Program-made: the position numbers and the translations under genes
Origin: Oncomelania hupensis
Lineage: Eukaryota > Mollusca > Gastropoda > Littorinimorpha > Pomatiopsidae
Assembly: GCA_036898135.1 (NCBI GenBank)
Contig: CM072527.1
Coordinates: forward strand, 700,873-764,872
Reading direction: 5' to 3'
Length of the DNA stretch: 64,000 bases
Shown here: one piece after another, positions 22,880 through 33,481 of the stretch
Position numbering within the stretch: position 1 is the first letter of the stretch
Layout: every line of letters begins with the position of its first letter
The notes under the pieces: model-generated
Databases searched by the model: none
The model's input: only the letters and a program-made list of their open reading frames with translations
What the model was told of the DNA's origin: nothing

Positions 22880-24440
22880 GGGGGTTGGGGTGATGAGGAT
22901 TAGCAGTTATTCCTCCGCGCTGTGTCGCCTCCCCTGTCCTAGGCCGACTTGCGGTGACGTTCAGGGGAATAACGCTGAGAGTGCTAAAGAGTGCTAAAGA
23001 ATTATAGAAAGTTTAAAGACAGACGAGAGACATACAGAATTAACTAATGGAGGGCTCAACAAGGGAAGACGGGTAGAAGAGTACAATATACAATAATTTA
23101 TTATCTGGGTGTAGGTCAAACAGTAGGTTGGGTTAAAGCTGGATCACGAGCGAAAGTCTGATATCGTCCAGGGTATCTTGGAGTAATTCTGGTTTATCTA
23201 TTTAAGTGTCACTGGGGCGAACATAGACTGATATCATCATATGGCAAGGGGTGGCTGGATGATTTAGCGTGGGTAGCCAGATAACAGCCGAGTTGTGGCG
23301 TGCGCAGAGTGCACACTTATCTGCTAGGAACGTAGGCGGTGGTAGCCTCAGGTGACTGGATGGCGGTTGCGCAATTGGTCAGTAGAGTGGCTTGGGAGGG
23401 ACCAATGTAGGTCACTGGGTCGAGGTGATGGTGCAACACTTGGCTGGGTCGGAACGGGTCATAGATACTTGGCCGGTGGTCTTGCTCACGCGTCTTCAGT
23501 GACAGCCAGAGGGTATGGGCTGCACGCGGCGTGGCTGAGTCTTGCATTAGCCCTTACAAGGACCCGTTCTGCAAATGATCATTCTCAGCATCAGAGGTGT
23601 ACACACGCTCTGGATGCTGCGCCATTCAGCGCGCATGCCAGTCAGATTTTGAATGTGGAAAGCCTGGTCAAGGAGGACCGGCGTCTTCCAACTGTCTATT
23701 TGTATCAACAATGGCTACTGGGGTTTGGGAGAATTTACTGGCGGCCGCTAAGGGATAATAGTTTCGGCGCCTGAGATGGGGTTATGGACAGCAGGGGTGG
23801 ATCTTTACACAATAGGATCAGGGGGGAAGCAAAAGGGATAAATACAGGACATGGGGATTATGTGCAAGGGGGATTAACTGGGGTACTATAGTCTAAGTAA
23901 CAGGGCAACATGGCATGGGGGATTTACACAGGGATCTAGACAGGGGGATATACATGTATAAATACGAGCATGGCATGTGCAACAATCAGGCTACAGATAA
24001 TGGATACATGAAGCAAAATAGTATATCACGGGCAATACATCAAGACAAACCACAGACATGGACGTAAATATCTACAAGACATACGAACATGTGGGGAAAT
24101 CGACGGGTGATGGGGAAGCTAAATGATATGAAATAAGTCACCACTCTTACCGGGACCAAGGAACGGGTTGAAACACAAGAATATTGGCGAAGCTCAGCGG
24201 TCGCAACGTGGGTGCAGACGTGTCTTCGGCAGGCAGTGTGTTCGCTCGGGCTGGCAGGACTAGACTGACTAACTGATGTCTTGATTGCCCCCAGGTCTAG
24301 TCCAGGATCACGTGGGACTGTCCGGAATGGCGGGGCTTGGATCGCTGGGTCAGCGGGCGAATCGGGGGGAAATGGCTGAGAGCAGGGCCAGAGCTCAAAG
24401 TCCGACTGTGACAGTGGTGTATTTGTATATATAGCTGGCA
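22880..24440 (-). other. Unassigned block with promoter- and donor-like features
   Basis: This block is lower in simple repeats and richer in GC than its neighbours. On the minus strand a TATATATA box lies near 24430, and a good donor (CCCG/GTAAGAGTGG) sits at 24151/24150. That would make ~24400-24151 a 5' exon, open from MMPAIYTNTPLSQSDFELWP onward. Further along the minus strand is an AATAAATTATTG polyadenylation-like word near 23100. Both ends abut SINE-2 pieces (22850 and 24441), so the block could instead be a long insertion such as a solo LTR. I found no terminal TG...CA pair or RT motif. Plus-strand frames at 23352-23774 look non-coding. Confidence 0.3.
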
Positions 24441-24690
24441 TCACACATGGGCGTCAGGATCTTTAAAGTCCAAGCGATTTAATGCGTCATGCGTGTACAG
24501 ACTAGACCTCAGTTTATACTCTCATCTAAAGGACTGCCAGGAAAACATTCTTCCACAAAAAAAGAAAGAAAAAAAGCAGAAAGTAAGGTATTAATAGTCT
24601 ACATACCTCCGTTGAGCTTCAACTGACATCTTTTATGTTCCTGCATACAAAATCCATTCATCTTTCAACTGGGTATTTATAATACATACA
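24441..24690 (-). mobile_element. SINE-2 middle fragment, diverged
   Basis: GGGCGTCAGGATCTTTAAAG, GCGTGTACAGACTAGACCTC and AGTTTATACTCTCAT match the SINE-2 body, with an extra AAAG-rich insertion. At 24730-24790 a tRNA-like remnant (GTGGGTTAGAGTGTTAGTTG, GCAGGTTAGATC) is visible on the plus strand. Confidence 0.6.
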
Positions 24691-25034
24691 CTGCATAAAC
24701 TGGAGGTTAAAGTTAAAGTTGTTGATAAACTGTGGGTAGCCTGAAGCGCAGGTGGGTTAGAGTGTTAGTTGCCAATACCGCAGGTTAGATCATCGCCGGG
24801 ACGAACGTCTTTACTTAGCATTTAGTAGTTAATACTGTGAGATCGACGTTCCCTTAGGTCATTGAGAGTATTTTTTTTTTGAGATACTCGGATTTCCTCC
24901 CTTTCTTAATAATGGTATTTATTGTGAACAATCTAACTTTAAAAACAAAACAAAATCCGTCTTCTGTAATAGCTGTCTCTTTAGATCACCGCGGTTTGAG
25001 CTCGAAAACGTGTGTACTACATTCTGCGCTTTGA

Positions 25035-25097
25035 ACTGAACTGTCATTAGGAAAATGCGCTATATATACATACCCTTTCGTCTTCTTCTTAGTATCA

Positions 25098-25191
<94 letters not shown>

Positions 25192-25285
25192 TATTATTAG
25201 CCTATTATACATTCTGCGCTTTGAACTGAAATGTCATTAGGAAAATGCGCTATATACATACCCTTTCGTCTTCTTCTTAGTATCA

Positions 25286-25377
<92 letters not shown>

Positions 25378-25412
25378 TTTAGTAGTAGCAGTAGTAGTAG
25401 CAGCAGCAGTAA

Positions 25413-25495
<83 letters not shown>

Positions 25496-25500
25496 AGTTT
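25035..25500. repeat. Duplicated SINE-like tail with (TTA)n, then (TAG)n
   Basis: ACATTCTGCGCTTTGAACTG, then AAATGCGCTATATA and a TTA run, occurs twice (from about 25018 and 25208). The second TTA run passes into a TAG run (25378-25495). The GCGCTATATA word is the tail signature of SINE-2 and other copies here. Open frames of poly-Ile, poly-Ser and poly-Leu are artefacts of the triplets. 25500-25850 holds only G-rich unique DNA. Confidence 0.9.
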
Positions 25501-25851
25501 GATGCCATAGGAATGCGAAAGGTAGGTGTCCCCCTATTTTTTAAAATTGTTGATAATACTGTTTGAATTTTTTTGCATATCTGACAAAGTGCTGTATTTA
25601 ATTCTTCAGTGGGGAGGGGGGGAGGAAAGGGGTTAATACTAATTTGTCGACTTGGTTGGTGTGAGCGGTGGGATGGAAGGAGGGAGGGAGAGTGGGCAGT
25701 GGGTGGAGGGGTGTGAGGTGAGGGGGTAAGGGGTTGGGAAAGAGGGAAGGGAGAGGGAATGAGGGAGGCGTGCAAATCTAGACACTAGAAGACGGAGCCA
25801 ACGCTCTTATTATGGAAGTGCATCAGCAGTACAGCTGAACGAATCAGTTTA

Positions 25852-26035
25852 GAAGTCTACACCCATCAGTGGCGACCCGGCAGACTGGGGATAACTAACC
25901 ATCCCAGGGAAGAGAGTGCATAAGGACCTAAATCAACACTGAACCACCAGAGAAACCATGCTGGTAAGGTGGACAGCGGAAAACGGACAATTTTTTCTTC
26001 CCACCAACGGGAATAGTGGTGCCTCTAATGCCAGT
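25852..26035 (-). mobile_element. SINE-1, head-truncated
   Basis: Body words ACTGAACCACCAGAGAAACC and GGATAACTAACCATCCCAGG match the minus-strand SINE-1 at 9295. The tRNA-like end is lost after TTCCCACCAACGGG. Confidence 0.75.
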
Positions 26036-26216
26036 TCAAACAAAGAGGCATCTGTTCATACGGTGTACACTTAATTTATCGGCGCTTTTGCTCTGGACCG
26101 CAGCTGGTATGTAAGCTTACAAAGTCGGCACACGTCTGTCTTGTTGCAGGGGATTCCAAAAAAGTAAAAGCATTATAAGGACAGATCATGCTGACAAGGA
26201 ACAGCCTGCGAGACAT

Positions 26217-26276
26217 TCTCTTTCTCTCTGCCTCTGTCTGTCTCTCTCTCTGTCTCTCTCTGTCTCTCTCTCTCTG

Positions 26277-26335
<59 letters not shown>
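26217..26335. repeat. (CT)n microsatellite
   Basis: CT run with GTCT interruptions. GT/GC-rich runs follow at 26403-26433 and 26620-26700. The ~160 bp before 26960 has a pyrimidine-rich acceptor-like TTTCATCTTTAG near 26808, followed by a 38-codon open frame too weak to call. Confidence 0.9.
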
Positions 26336-26338
<3 letters not shown>

Positions 26339-26959
26339 AGTAATATTATTGACAATAGCTTCCACGTATTTAAGGTGATTGTAATAGTATAATCTCTTTC
26401 TCTGTGTGTGTGTGTGTGCGCGCGCGCGCGCGTGATATGATTTCCAATTTAATGCAAAAGGTTAGTCCTGCTTTATAAAAAAATGTGTTAAGGGACAGAT
26501 TGGAGTATTACACTTTTAAGATAGTCTAAATTCTGAATCCCTAAAAAAGGTTCCAAGATTCAAAGTTTTATAGTTTCACTGTTTCTCTCCGTCCCTCTCT
26601 TGTAAGGTGTGTCGTGTATTAAGCGCGCGCGCGCGCGTGTGTGTGTTTGTGTGTCTGTGTGTGAATCTGTGTGTGAGTCTGTAAATTTGTGTGTGTGTTC
26701 CCGCACGAACTCGTGGTTTTCGGCGGCGTGCGTGTTAAATTTGTTTTTTGGACGCGAGGTTGGTTTGGGGTTTTGTTTATATTTCAATTCGACCTTCTTT
26801 CATCTTTAGGAATATGATTTTTCTGCCTTTGTTCAATATGGCTGAGCACTATATCATGATGGTGGTGTCATATACGAAACATCCCTTCGTGAAATATGTT
26901 CCCAGCTACAACATCTCAGCCTGAAAATGTGACTGTTTGTTTGTTTGTTTGTTTGAAAT

Positions 26960-27696
26960 ACTCCTTGGGGTCATGAGCAATCTTGCCACTGTAGATTGTT
27001 CTAACCTATAAATGGAAAAGTGAAAGCCCCAGTTGAAAACCTGTCTTTCCTTTATAGGCATGACCGATTCACTGCGGCAACAGTACCACCGTTGGAGTGC
27101 CGGGGGTTTCAGTATAAATAGTATCCCCACTTTCTGGAAATTTAGTGCTTCAAATTCCCACGGTCGCCGTCTTCCTCATTTGCTCTTTCTCATTCCTACT
27201 CTGTCCTATCACTCTGCTATACTATCTTCTTCTTCTTACTTATGTTAATCTGATGAATAAAAATTGATGCAACAACAACAACTTCTTCTTCGCTAGATCA
27301 ATGACCTACCTTTTTTCTTGAAAACTCTTCCTGGACAAGACTCCTTGTTTGTGTATGAGGTCTGTTGGATCAGCTTGGGAGTATTGGACGCTTTCTGCCG
27401 GGTGGTCACTAGGGCTTCCTATGATGTTATTATTTAGCAATATAGGCATTTTATATGTATGTGTTTTGTTGATAATTTATAATGATGTTTGTATTCTATT
27501 TTGTTTTTGTAACCGGGGGTTCGATTAGTTGGGGTAAAGCCTCAGCCGTCCCCTGCGTGGGATGTCTTTATTGTAAAGTGACTGGCCGGTGGAGGGCATT
27601 CAGTTTTCCCACTAGGGTTGTTTCAGCAGATCTTTTATGCGGATCGGGGGTTGTCCGGTCCTGATTTGGCTCGGAAGAGTCCGCTGGACCTTAAGC

Positions 27697-27732
<36 letters not shown>
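26960..27732 (+). mobile_element. RET-1 retroposon, long form
   Basis: An 11-bp duplication, TTGTTTGAAAT, flanks it (26949-26959 and 27733-27743). It differs from short forms by ~135 bp of extra 5' sequence starting ACTCCTTGGGGTCATGAGC, before the CCGTTGGAGTGCCGGGGG that begins short forms. The head can pair CCTATAAA (27005-27012) with TTTATAGG (27051-27058) and GGTCATG with CATGACC. The tail is (AATC)n. A 44-bp retroposed fragment lies within it at 27238-27281. Confidence 0.95.
27238..27281 (+). mobile_element. Minute 5'-truncated SINE-3 tail insertion
   Basis: ACTTATGTTAATCTGATGAA, then TAAAAATTGATGC and (AAC)n, identical in type to the 3' end of SINE-3 at 31871-31928. It splits the RET-1 word ACTATCTTCTTCTTCGCTAG, with the CTTCTTCTT target repeated on both sides. 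Confidence 0.85.
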
Positions 27733-27735
<3 letters not shown>

Positions 27736-27743
27736 TTTGAAAT

Positions 27744-28430
27744 TTTTAACATGTGACCCATCTGCGAGTTTATTTTTGTTTGAAATTTGTAACATGTGAC
27801 TCTTCTGCGAGTTTAACACGGGATTTTATTTTTTGCGATTTTAAAATGTGACATTTTTAGCGATTTTAACATGTGATGCTTTTGAGCTTGCGACACTATT
27901 ATAGGTTGGGACCTATCGGGAGAAAGTTAAACACCTGGCGTTCTCTTTTTACACTTAAAAATATTATGTGGCCTCAGTAATACATTTTTGACTGCTTTTG
28001 GAGTTAGTACTTTTAAATTAGATGTTGGTGTGAGACAATTTCACGAAGGAAAAAACTCAATTTTTATTAATGTTTTAATTAGGCAAAACTCCAGAGTTTT
28101 GGAGTAACCTATATAAACATTATATCAATGTAAACGGCCATGTCTCTAGTTTTATTAAAAAATATAGAGAGAGTTATCAAGGATTATCAAGGATTTCTAA
28201 CACCAAGCTTCGGCGGTGAGTCAAATATATAATGTGCGGTATTGTGTGATTTTGTGAGATTAATGTGTAATAAAAGTCACATAATCGCTTTTGCAGTGAA
28301 ATAGTGTCGCAGCGACCATAATATTTCAAGGGGCGAATGTGTTATATCCCACGTCAGCGCCAGAGTTGCTTTTCCCACGTCTTTCGTGCTGAAGTGTTTA
28401 TCTTCTAGTTCGATTTCCTCCCTTTCCAAT
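27744..28430. other. No gene recognised
   Basis: AT-rich. The words ATTTTTAACATGTGA / GCGAGTTT repeat two to four times around 27740-27880 with decay, suggesting an old ~55-bp tandem repeat. No exon seen. Confidence 0.4.
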
Positions 28431-29127
28431 AATATTTGCCATTTCTTTCTCTCCGTTTCTTTCTTTCCCTGTCTTTCTCCTTTTGTTTGTTTCCCTGCCA
28501 CTCACCATTTCTGTTTCTGTCTCTCTCTTGCTTCATTTCCCTGTCTCTATCTTTCTCCATTTCTGTTTCTGTCTCTATCTTGCTTCATTTTCCTGTCTCT
28601 ATCTTTCTCCATTTCTGTTTCTGTCTCTAACTTGCTTCATTTCCCTGTCTCTATCTTTCTCCATTTCTGTTTCTGTCTCTAACTTGCTTCATTTCCCTGT
28701 CTCTGTCTTTCTCCATTTCTGTTTCTGTCTCTAACTTGCTTCATTTCCCTGTCTCTATCTTTCTCCATTTCTGTTTCTGTCTCTAACTTGCTTCATTTCC
28801 CTGTCTCTATCTTTCTAGATTAATTTCTGTTTCTTTCCCTATCTTTTTTCCATTTCTGTTTCTGCGTCTACCGCTTCATTTCTGTTTCTGCGTCTACCGC
28901 TTCATTTCTGTTTCTGCGTCTACCGCTTCATTTCTGTTTCTGCGTCTACCGCTTCATTTCTGTTTTTGCCTCTGTTTTGTTATGTTTCTGTTTCTGTCTC
29001 TCTATCTTGCTACATGTCGGTTTCTTTCCCTATCTTTCTCCATTTCTGTTTTTGTCTGTCTTGCTTCTTGTTTGTCTCTGTTTGTCCCTGTCTTTTTACA
29101 TTTCCGTTTCTGTCTGTATCATGCTTT
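28430..29127. repeat. Pyrimidine-rich minisatellites (52-bp and 26-bp units)
   Basis: About six copies of a 52-bp unit (CTTGCTTCATTTCCCTGTCT, CTATCTTTCTCCATTTCTG) cover about 28525-28820. A 26-bp unit (TTTCTGTTTCTGCGTCTACC) follows at about 28850-28965. Frames reading SLSFSISVSV are by-products. The array continues beyond the RET-1 insertion at 29140. Confidence 0.9.
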
Positions 29128-29139
29128 ATTTCTATTTTT

Positions 29140-29726
29140 ACCCCCGTTGGGGTGCCGGGGGTTTCAGTATAAATAGTATCCCCACTTTCTGGAAATTTAG
29201 TGCTTTAAATTCCCACTGTCGCTGTCTTTCTCATTTGCTCTTTCTCATTGCTGCTCTTTTCTATCAATCTACTATAGCTTACTATCGTCTTCTTCGCTAG
29301 ACCAGTCTCCTACCTTTTTTCTTGAAAACTCTTCCGGGACAAGACTCCTGGTTTGTGTATGAGGTCTGTTGGATCAGCTTGGGAATATTGGACGCTTTCT
29401 GCCAGGTGGTCACTAGGGCTTCATATGATGTTATTATTTAGCAATGTAGGCATTTTATATGTATGTGTTTTGTTGATAATTTATAATGATGTTTGTATTC
29501 TATTTTGTTTTTGTAAACGGGGGTTCGATAAGTTGGGGTGAAGCCTCAGCCATCCCCTGCGTGGGATGTCTTTATTGTAAAGTGACTGGCTAGTGGAGAG
29601 CTTTCGGTTTTACCACTAGGGTTGTTTCAGCAGATCTTTTATGGGGATCGGGGGTTGTCCGGTCCTGATTTGGCTCGGAAGAGTCCGCTGGACCTAATGC
29701 AATAATAATTAATGTAATGTAATGTA
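29140..29726 (+). mobile_element. RET-1 retroposon, short form, in a minisatellite
   Basis: A 12-bp duplication, ATTTCTATTTTT (29128-29139 and 29727-29738). The 5' end is ACCCCCGTTGGGGTGCCGGG and the tail is TAATAATTAATGTAATG. The pyrimidine minisatellite lies on both sides. Confidence 0.95.
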
Positions 29727-29739
29727 ATTTCTATTTTTG

Positions 29740-30055
29740 TCCCCCTATCTGTTACCATTTCTGTTTTTGTTTTTATCTTGCTTCATTTCTGTTCCCGTCT
29801 CTGTCTTGCTTCATTTCTGTTCCTGTCTCTGTCTTGCTTCATTTCTGTTCCTGTCTCTGTCTTGCTTCATTTCTGTTCCTGTCTCTGTCTTGCTTCATTT
29901 CTGTTCCTGTCTCCGTCTTGCTTCATTTCTGTTCCTGTCGCTGTCGTTTTACATTTCTGCATCCATCTCTATCTTGCTTTATTTCTTTGTCTTTCTCTAT
30001 CTTGCGATCTTTCTGTTTCTGTCACTATCTCGCTTCATTTCTGTTTCTCTATTCT
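29740..30055. repeat. 28-bp pyrimidine minisatellite
   Basis: About six copies of a 28-bp unit (GTTCCTGTCTCTGTCTTGCT, TCATTTCT) are at 29787-29945, with diverged flanking copies. It is a continuation of the array split by RET-1. Confidence 0.9.
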
Positions 30056-30059
30056 TTTG

Positions 30060-31070
30060 GTATACAGGTACTATACTTACTCATGGCCAATAATTCAGTG
30101 GTAGTCCGCTTGCCTGTGGGTCGATTTATCCGTCGCTCCGAATTCCATATTTGTTTTGTTTTAATGTTCAAAACACCTTTTATTTGTATCTCAACTATGA
30201 CTGGTCCGATTGAGATTGTTTGTACTAAGCAGATACATTGTACCCACATTGCGTAACAGATAGGCCCCTCTACCATCTCTTCGTCTGGTCGTATAGCCTA
30301 CCTACTACGCCGCTTGTCGTATTGTAGTTGGACCTACAGTCTCCCCTTCTTTTTCAGTTGGGGACGGAGAAAGCGATTACGTAATGCTTCACTAAAACCC
30401 GCAATCTGTTTCTAACCAGCGGCCAAGATGGTGGAGAGACGGACGTCTCTTCTATGCAGTGTGCCTTTTACCGCCACTCCGACTTTTGCGTCCTTTTGAA
30501 TAGTCAAGGTCGCTGAGATCAATTATAGTAGGCTTGCACGAGCGTTTTGCGCTTTATCTCAAACTGGCTGGACCAATTTTAATATGTTTTGGATGCACGC
30601 AGGTAGCTTGTATTAGTCGCCCTTCATTGCGTGTGTCCATGTTGCTCCTGTAGAATACAGCTGAGTCCGACCTCGCCACGAAAACTAACATTTTGGGAAA
30701 AAAAGCTGGTTTTCATGAATAAGTGGAAGTACATGTTGTATGTTGATTTCGTGCCATCTTTTGTAATGTCCATAAATTCGCATAGTTCAGTAGGTTATAT
30801 GTTCAAATGTTCAAAAGATCTTTTGATATATGTTTAACTACGCGTTTGAATTTTAAAGAATTCTACCGTGTTTAGACTCCAAGTACTGTACGTGTTCAAA
30901 CTACAAAATAACGCCCTTCCTTCAAAATGTTTTTTTTTTTCAGTACAATGTCTTTAAAAGAACTGATTTATATTGCAAGGCCGTGTTAAGATTTTTCAAT
31001 GCGGTTGGCCTTACAAATACTAGTAATGAACAAGAAGTAACATTAATCCAAAAAGAAAGAAAGAAAAAAA
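30060..31070. other. No gene called
   Basis: Mostly unique AT-rich DNA. A plus-strand acceptor-like TTTTTTTTTTCAG at 30941 is followed by 66 open codons, but these overlap, on the opposite strand, the intron side of the minus-strand exon at 31077. I prefer the minus-strand reading. Confidence 0.35.
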
Positions 31071-31076
31071 ACTCAC

Positions 31077-31258
31077 CTAGGATTAACGGACAAATCGAAA
31101 GCAGTAAACCTCCTAGGCCTATACATATACAGTGCATGTAGAAGCGGTGGCATAATAAACGTAATACTCAAAATAATACCTCGAGCTCCGCAAGATATAA
31201 AAACTGTTCTATTCACAACTTTCCGGCACCTCTCATAAAAACTCGTGGGTATCGCCAT
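31077..31258 (-). CDS. Candidate exon, membrane protein start (ORF B)
   Basis: The ATG at 31258 is in strong context (A at -3, G at +4). The frame reads MAIPTSFYERCRKVVNRTVF, then ISCGARGIILSITFIMPPLL and HALYMYRPRRF, to a near-consensus donor CCTAG/GTGAGT at 31077/31076. Residues ~27-44 are hydrophobic enough for one membrane span, preceded by a basic, Cys-containing N-terminus and followed by YRPRRF. It lies 6 bp after the stop of ORF A and in the same frame. Composition and the clean donor argue for real coding. The family is not recognised. It could be the second cistron of one mRNA, the true start with ORF A as an upstream ORF, or a single gene broken by a nonsense codon. Confidence 0.45.
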
Positions 31259-31264
31259 TATAAA

Positions 31265-31540
31265 TTAAAACGAGGTTAGAGTGAAACCAAGTTCGGGTCT
31301 GGCTTGTTTTGCTTTTATCAAAGCTTGATGCGTGACTTTTAAATATGGCAAATTGCCGAAAACGACGATTGTTAGAGCCACAAAACGAGTGGGATAAGTA
31401 TAAAAACGGTGGAGGAAGTACATGCTCAGTGAAAGGATGCAAAAAACAATCGTAGAGGCCTGTATTTGTGGCGACTTCGGAGGTGCGTCGATCATCGACA
31501 GAAAGTGAAACAGGACCTGAAGACTCTTGTAGTTTTCCAT
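31265..31540 (-). CDS. Small ORF A, two-span membrane protein candidate
   Basis: 91 codons from an ATG with G at -3 and G at +4. It opens MENYKSLQVLFHFLSMIDAP and contains two hydrophobic stretches, TIVFCILSLSMYFLHRFY and FVALTIVVFGNLPYLKV, then a basic segment, QALIKAKQARPELG. The stop is TAA at 31267-31265. The frame continues upstream of the ATG into antisense SINE-3 sequence, so a start at MENYK is preferred. It shares frame with ORF B, separated only by TAA TTT ATA. No family is recognised. Confidence 0.4.
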   Translation of the reverse strand: MENYKSLQVLFHFLSMIDAPPKSPQIQASTIVFCILSLSMYFLHRFYTYPTRFVALTIVVFGNLPYLKVTHQALIKAKQARPELGFTLTSF

Positions 31541-31587
31541 AGCTTCGCCGTCGCAACCTTCACAAAACACGAAGTAGTTGACTATGT

Positions 31588-31928
31588 TAGGCGAGCGTTG
31601 TAGCAAAGTGGGATAAGGCGGGACTAGCTTGCCTTGTCTACAAGCCAGAAACCAATGGCGCCTGACAGGTGTGGGTTCGAGCCAGCATCTGGGCGTTATG
31701 TTTCTCCGAATATTATTTACTTTCGACTCGGGCAACGTCTCGGGTGTTTTCTCCGAGTACTCCGGTTTGCTCCCCCAGCAAAAAAAAATAAATAAAAAAA
31801 TATGTGAGGGTACGATACCGGTGACCAGTGACACATGTTGTCTTTCCACTGTAAAACTTCCCATTGTACAACTTATGTTAATCTGATGAATAAAAATTGC
31901 TGCAACAACAACAACAACAACAACACTG
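31588..31928 (+). mobile_element. SINE-3, full length
   Basis: The head has GCGTTGTAGCAAAGTGGGAT and GTGTGGGTTCGAGCC, the body has CTCGGGCAACGTCTCGG and TACTCCGGTTTGCTCC, and the 3' end has ACTTATGTTAATCTGATGAA then (CAA)n. This is the most complete SINE-3 here and defines the tail found alone at 27238 and 41572. It sits just upstream of ORF A, in antisense. Confidence 0.85.
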
Positions 31929-32587
31929 TAAACTTGACTCTGTCACAACTGGGACTTCAAATCTATCAGGCATTCCCTGCAAAACTTTCTCTTTCTGCTC
32001 CCACCAACGCTTCCTCATGTGATTCGACATATTCTTGAATATTTGGAAATAACTCACTAAAACACTCGGATAAACAATACGCGGAGAAAGAAACCGGAAG
32101 TATGTTTCACATGTGGGGATTCCCGTTGGTGCATAGGATAGCAGAAAAGTGTGAATAACCGCACTGCTCAGTTGTCTGGTGCGTCAGACAATAAGCCTAA
32201 GGCAGCAGGTGGGCGCCTCGGGCAGCGCTGGAGCAGGAAAAGCGCGATATAAAAAGTAATTAAATAAATAAATCAATGAACACAAGCAATGCTAATCTGG
32301 GGAAAAGATAGACATTATAATATTAATTATAAGGCATTTTTTAAAAAGATTTTTCAATATTCTGAGCTGTTCCAGTTCTATCGGGCTTACTACAAGTAGC
32401 GTCAGTCTTTACAATAAAATGTTATTTGAGCGTTCAATAGCACGCAACACGCTAACCTTTTTTCCCCCCGTTCACACAATCATTACAATGGTAGTAATTG
32501 TAGCCTACCACATACACTCCTCTATTGAACGTTTCGTACCGTGCGAAATCAATGTCTGTACCTGTCGGTACAAGTTTTACCTACACA
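31929..32587. other. No gene; contains SINE-2 3' piece at 32150-32265
   Basis: The SINE-2 piece is on the plus strand (CAGTTGTCTGGTGCGTCAGA, GGTGGGCGCCTCGGG, AAAAGCGCGATATAAAA). The rest is AT-rich and featureless. Confidence 0.55.
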
Positions 32588-32755
32588 GCACTCAAAATTG
32601 GTCTATTGTAACACAAAATAGGTCTATTGTAACACAAAATTGGTCTATTGTAACACAAAATAGGTCTATTGTAACACAAAATTGGTCTATTGTAACACAA
32701 AATAGGTCTATTGTAACACAAAATTGGTCTATTGTAACACAAAATAGGTGTACTG
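32588..32755. repeat. 21-bp repeat with 42-bp alternation
   Basis: Eight 21-bp units (TCTATTGTAACACAAAATAG, G) alternate strictly between ATTGG and ATAGG, so the true period is 42 bp. The 7-codon frame QNWSIVT/QNRSIVT is a by-product. Confidence 0.9.
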
Positions 32756-32867
32756 TAAACACGAATTACGTCTATTGAATGATTTAATAACTGTGATGAA
32801 CGGTTGGAGCATATACCTCGGTTGGCTTTGAAACCTTCGGTTACAAGTTTTACCTCCGTGGTGGGCT

Positions 32868-33000
32868 AGATATCCTATCCTATCCTATCCCGTAGCTCGG
32901 AGGTCGTAGGGGCATCACATATGATCGTTTAACCAGCGTACTCCATCTTTCCCTGTCCTGATTGTTTCGCTCAGTGTCAAAGCAGTCCATAAACAGTCCG
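32868..33000 (-). pseudogene. LINE-A terminal fragment fused to SINE-1 piece
   Basis: Tail CTATCC units, then minus codons for WSTLVKRSYVMPLRPPSYG. It ends after the CAGTCCAT region. From 33000 to 33085 the plus strand carries SINE-1 body (TTTTCATTGTCCATTTTAGC, GCTCTGGTGGTTCAGTGTTG). Confidence 0.8.
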
Positions 33001-33177
33001 TGGTGGGCAAGATAATTGTTGCCGTTTTCATTGTCCATTTTAGCAGTAGGATTGCTCTGGTGGTTCAGTGTTGATGTAGTTTTTATCTGTTCCGCATGGT
33101 CTCTACCAACCCACATCGTGTAATTATTTTACGTGGTTCTTTTCCTTCCGATTTTCCCTTTTGGGGTGTGAATGCCT

Positions 33178-33231
33178 GACAATTGCGCTTTAATCCCATT
33201 TTTAATACGAAAAAGCGCTATATAAATATCC

Positions 33232-33294
<63 letters not shown>

Positions 33295-33297
33295 GTA
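33178..33297 (+). repeat. SINE tail leading into (TTA)n
   Basis: ATTGCGCTTTAATCCC, then AAAAAGCGCTATATAAATAT, then CC and a TTA run. This is the same GCGCTATATA-to-TTA transition seen at 25060. Confidence 0.8.
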
Positions 33298-33481
33298 TTA
33301 ATTCTGTCAATATGTCCATCTTCTTCTGGGATGGTGTTGCCCGTATGGTCAATGGTGCGCATGTAGGTTAAACGTTAGTGTTCGTGTGAACGTTTTTTAT
33401 TGTGCTTTCATTTATCTCTTTTATTTCTTCTTTTATATTGTCTCCTGATACTTGTATACTACATAGTATTAAGTAAATCAT

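Noticed and set aside
30942..31140. 66-codon plus-strand frame after a T-rich acceptor
   Set aside because: It overlaps the minus-strand exon side and lacks a donor; an AT-rich chance frame is more likely.
31871..31915. Hammerhead ribozyme core (CTGATGA) in the SINE-3 tail
   Set aside because: The CTGATGA word occurs, but the matching GAAA and flanking stems are not present.
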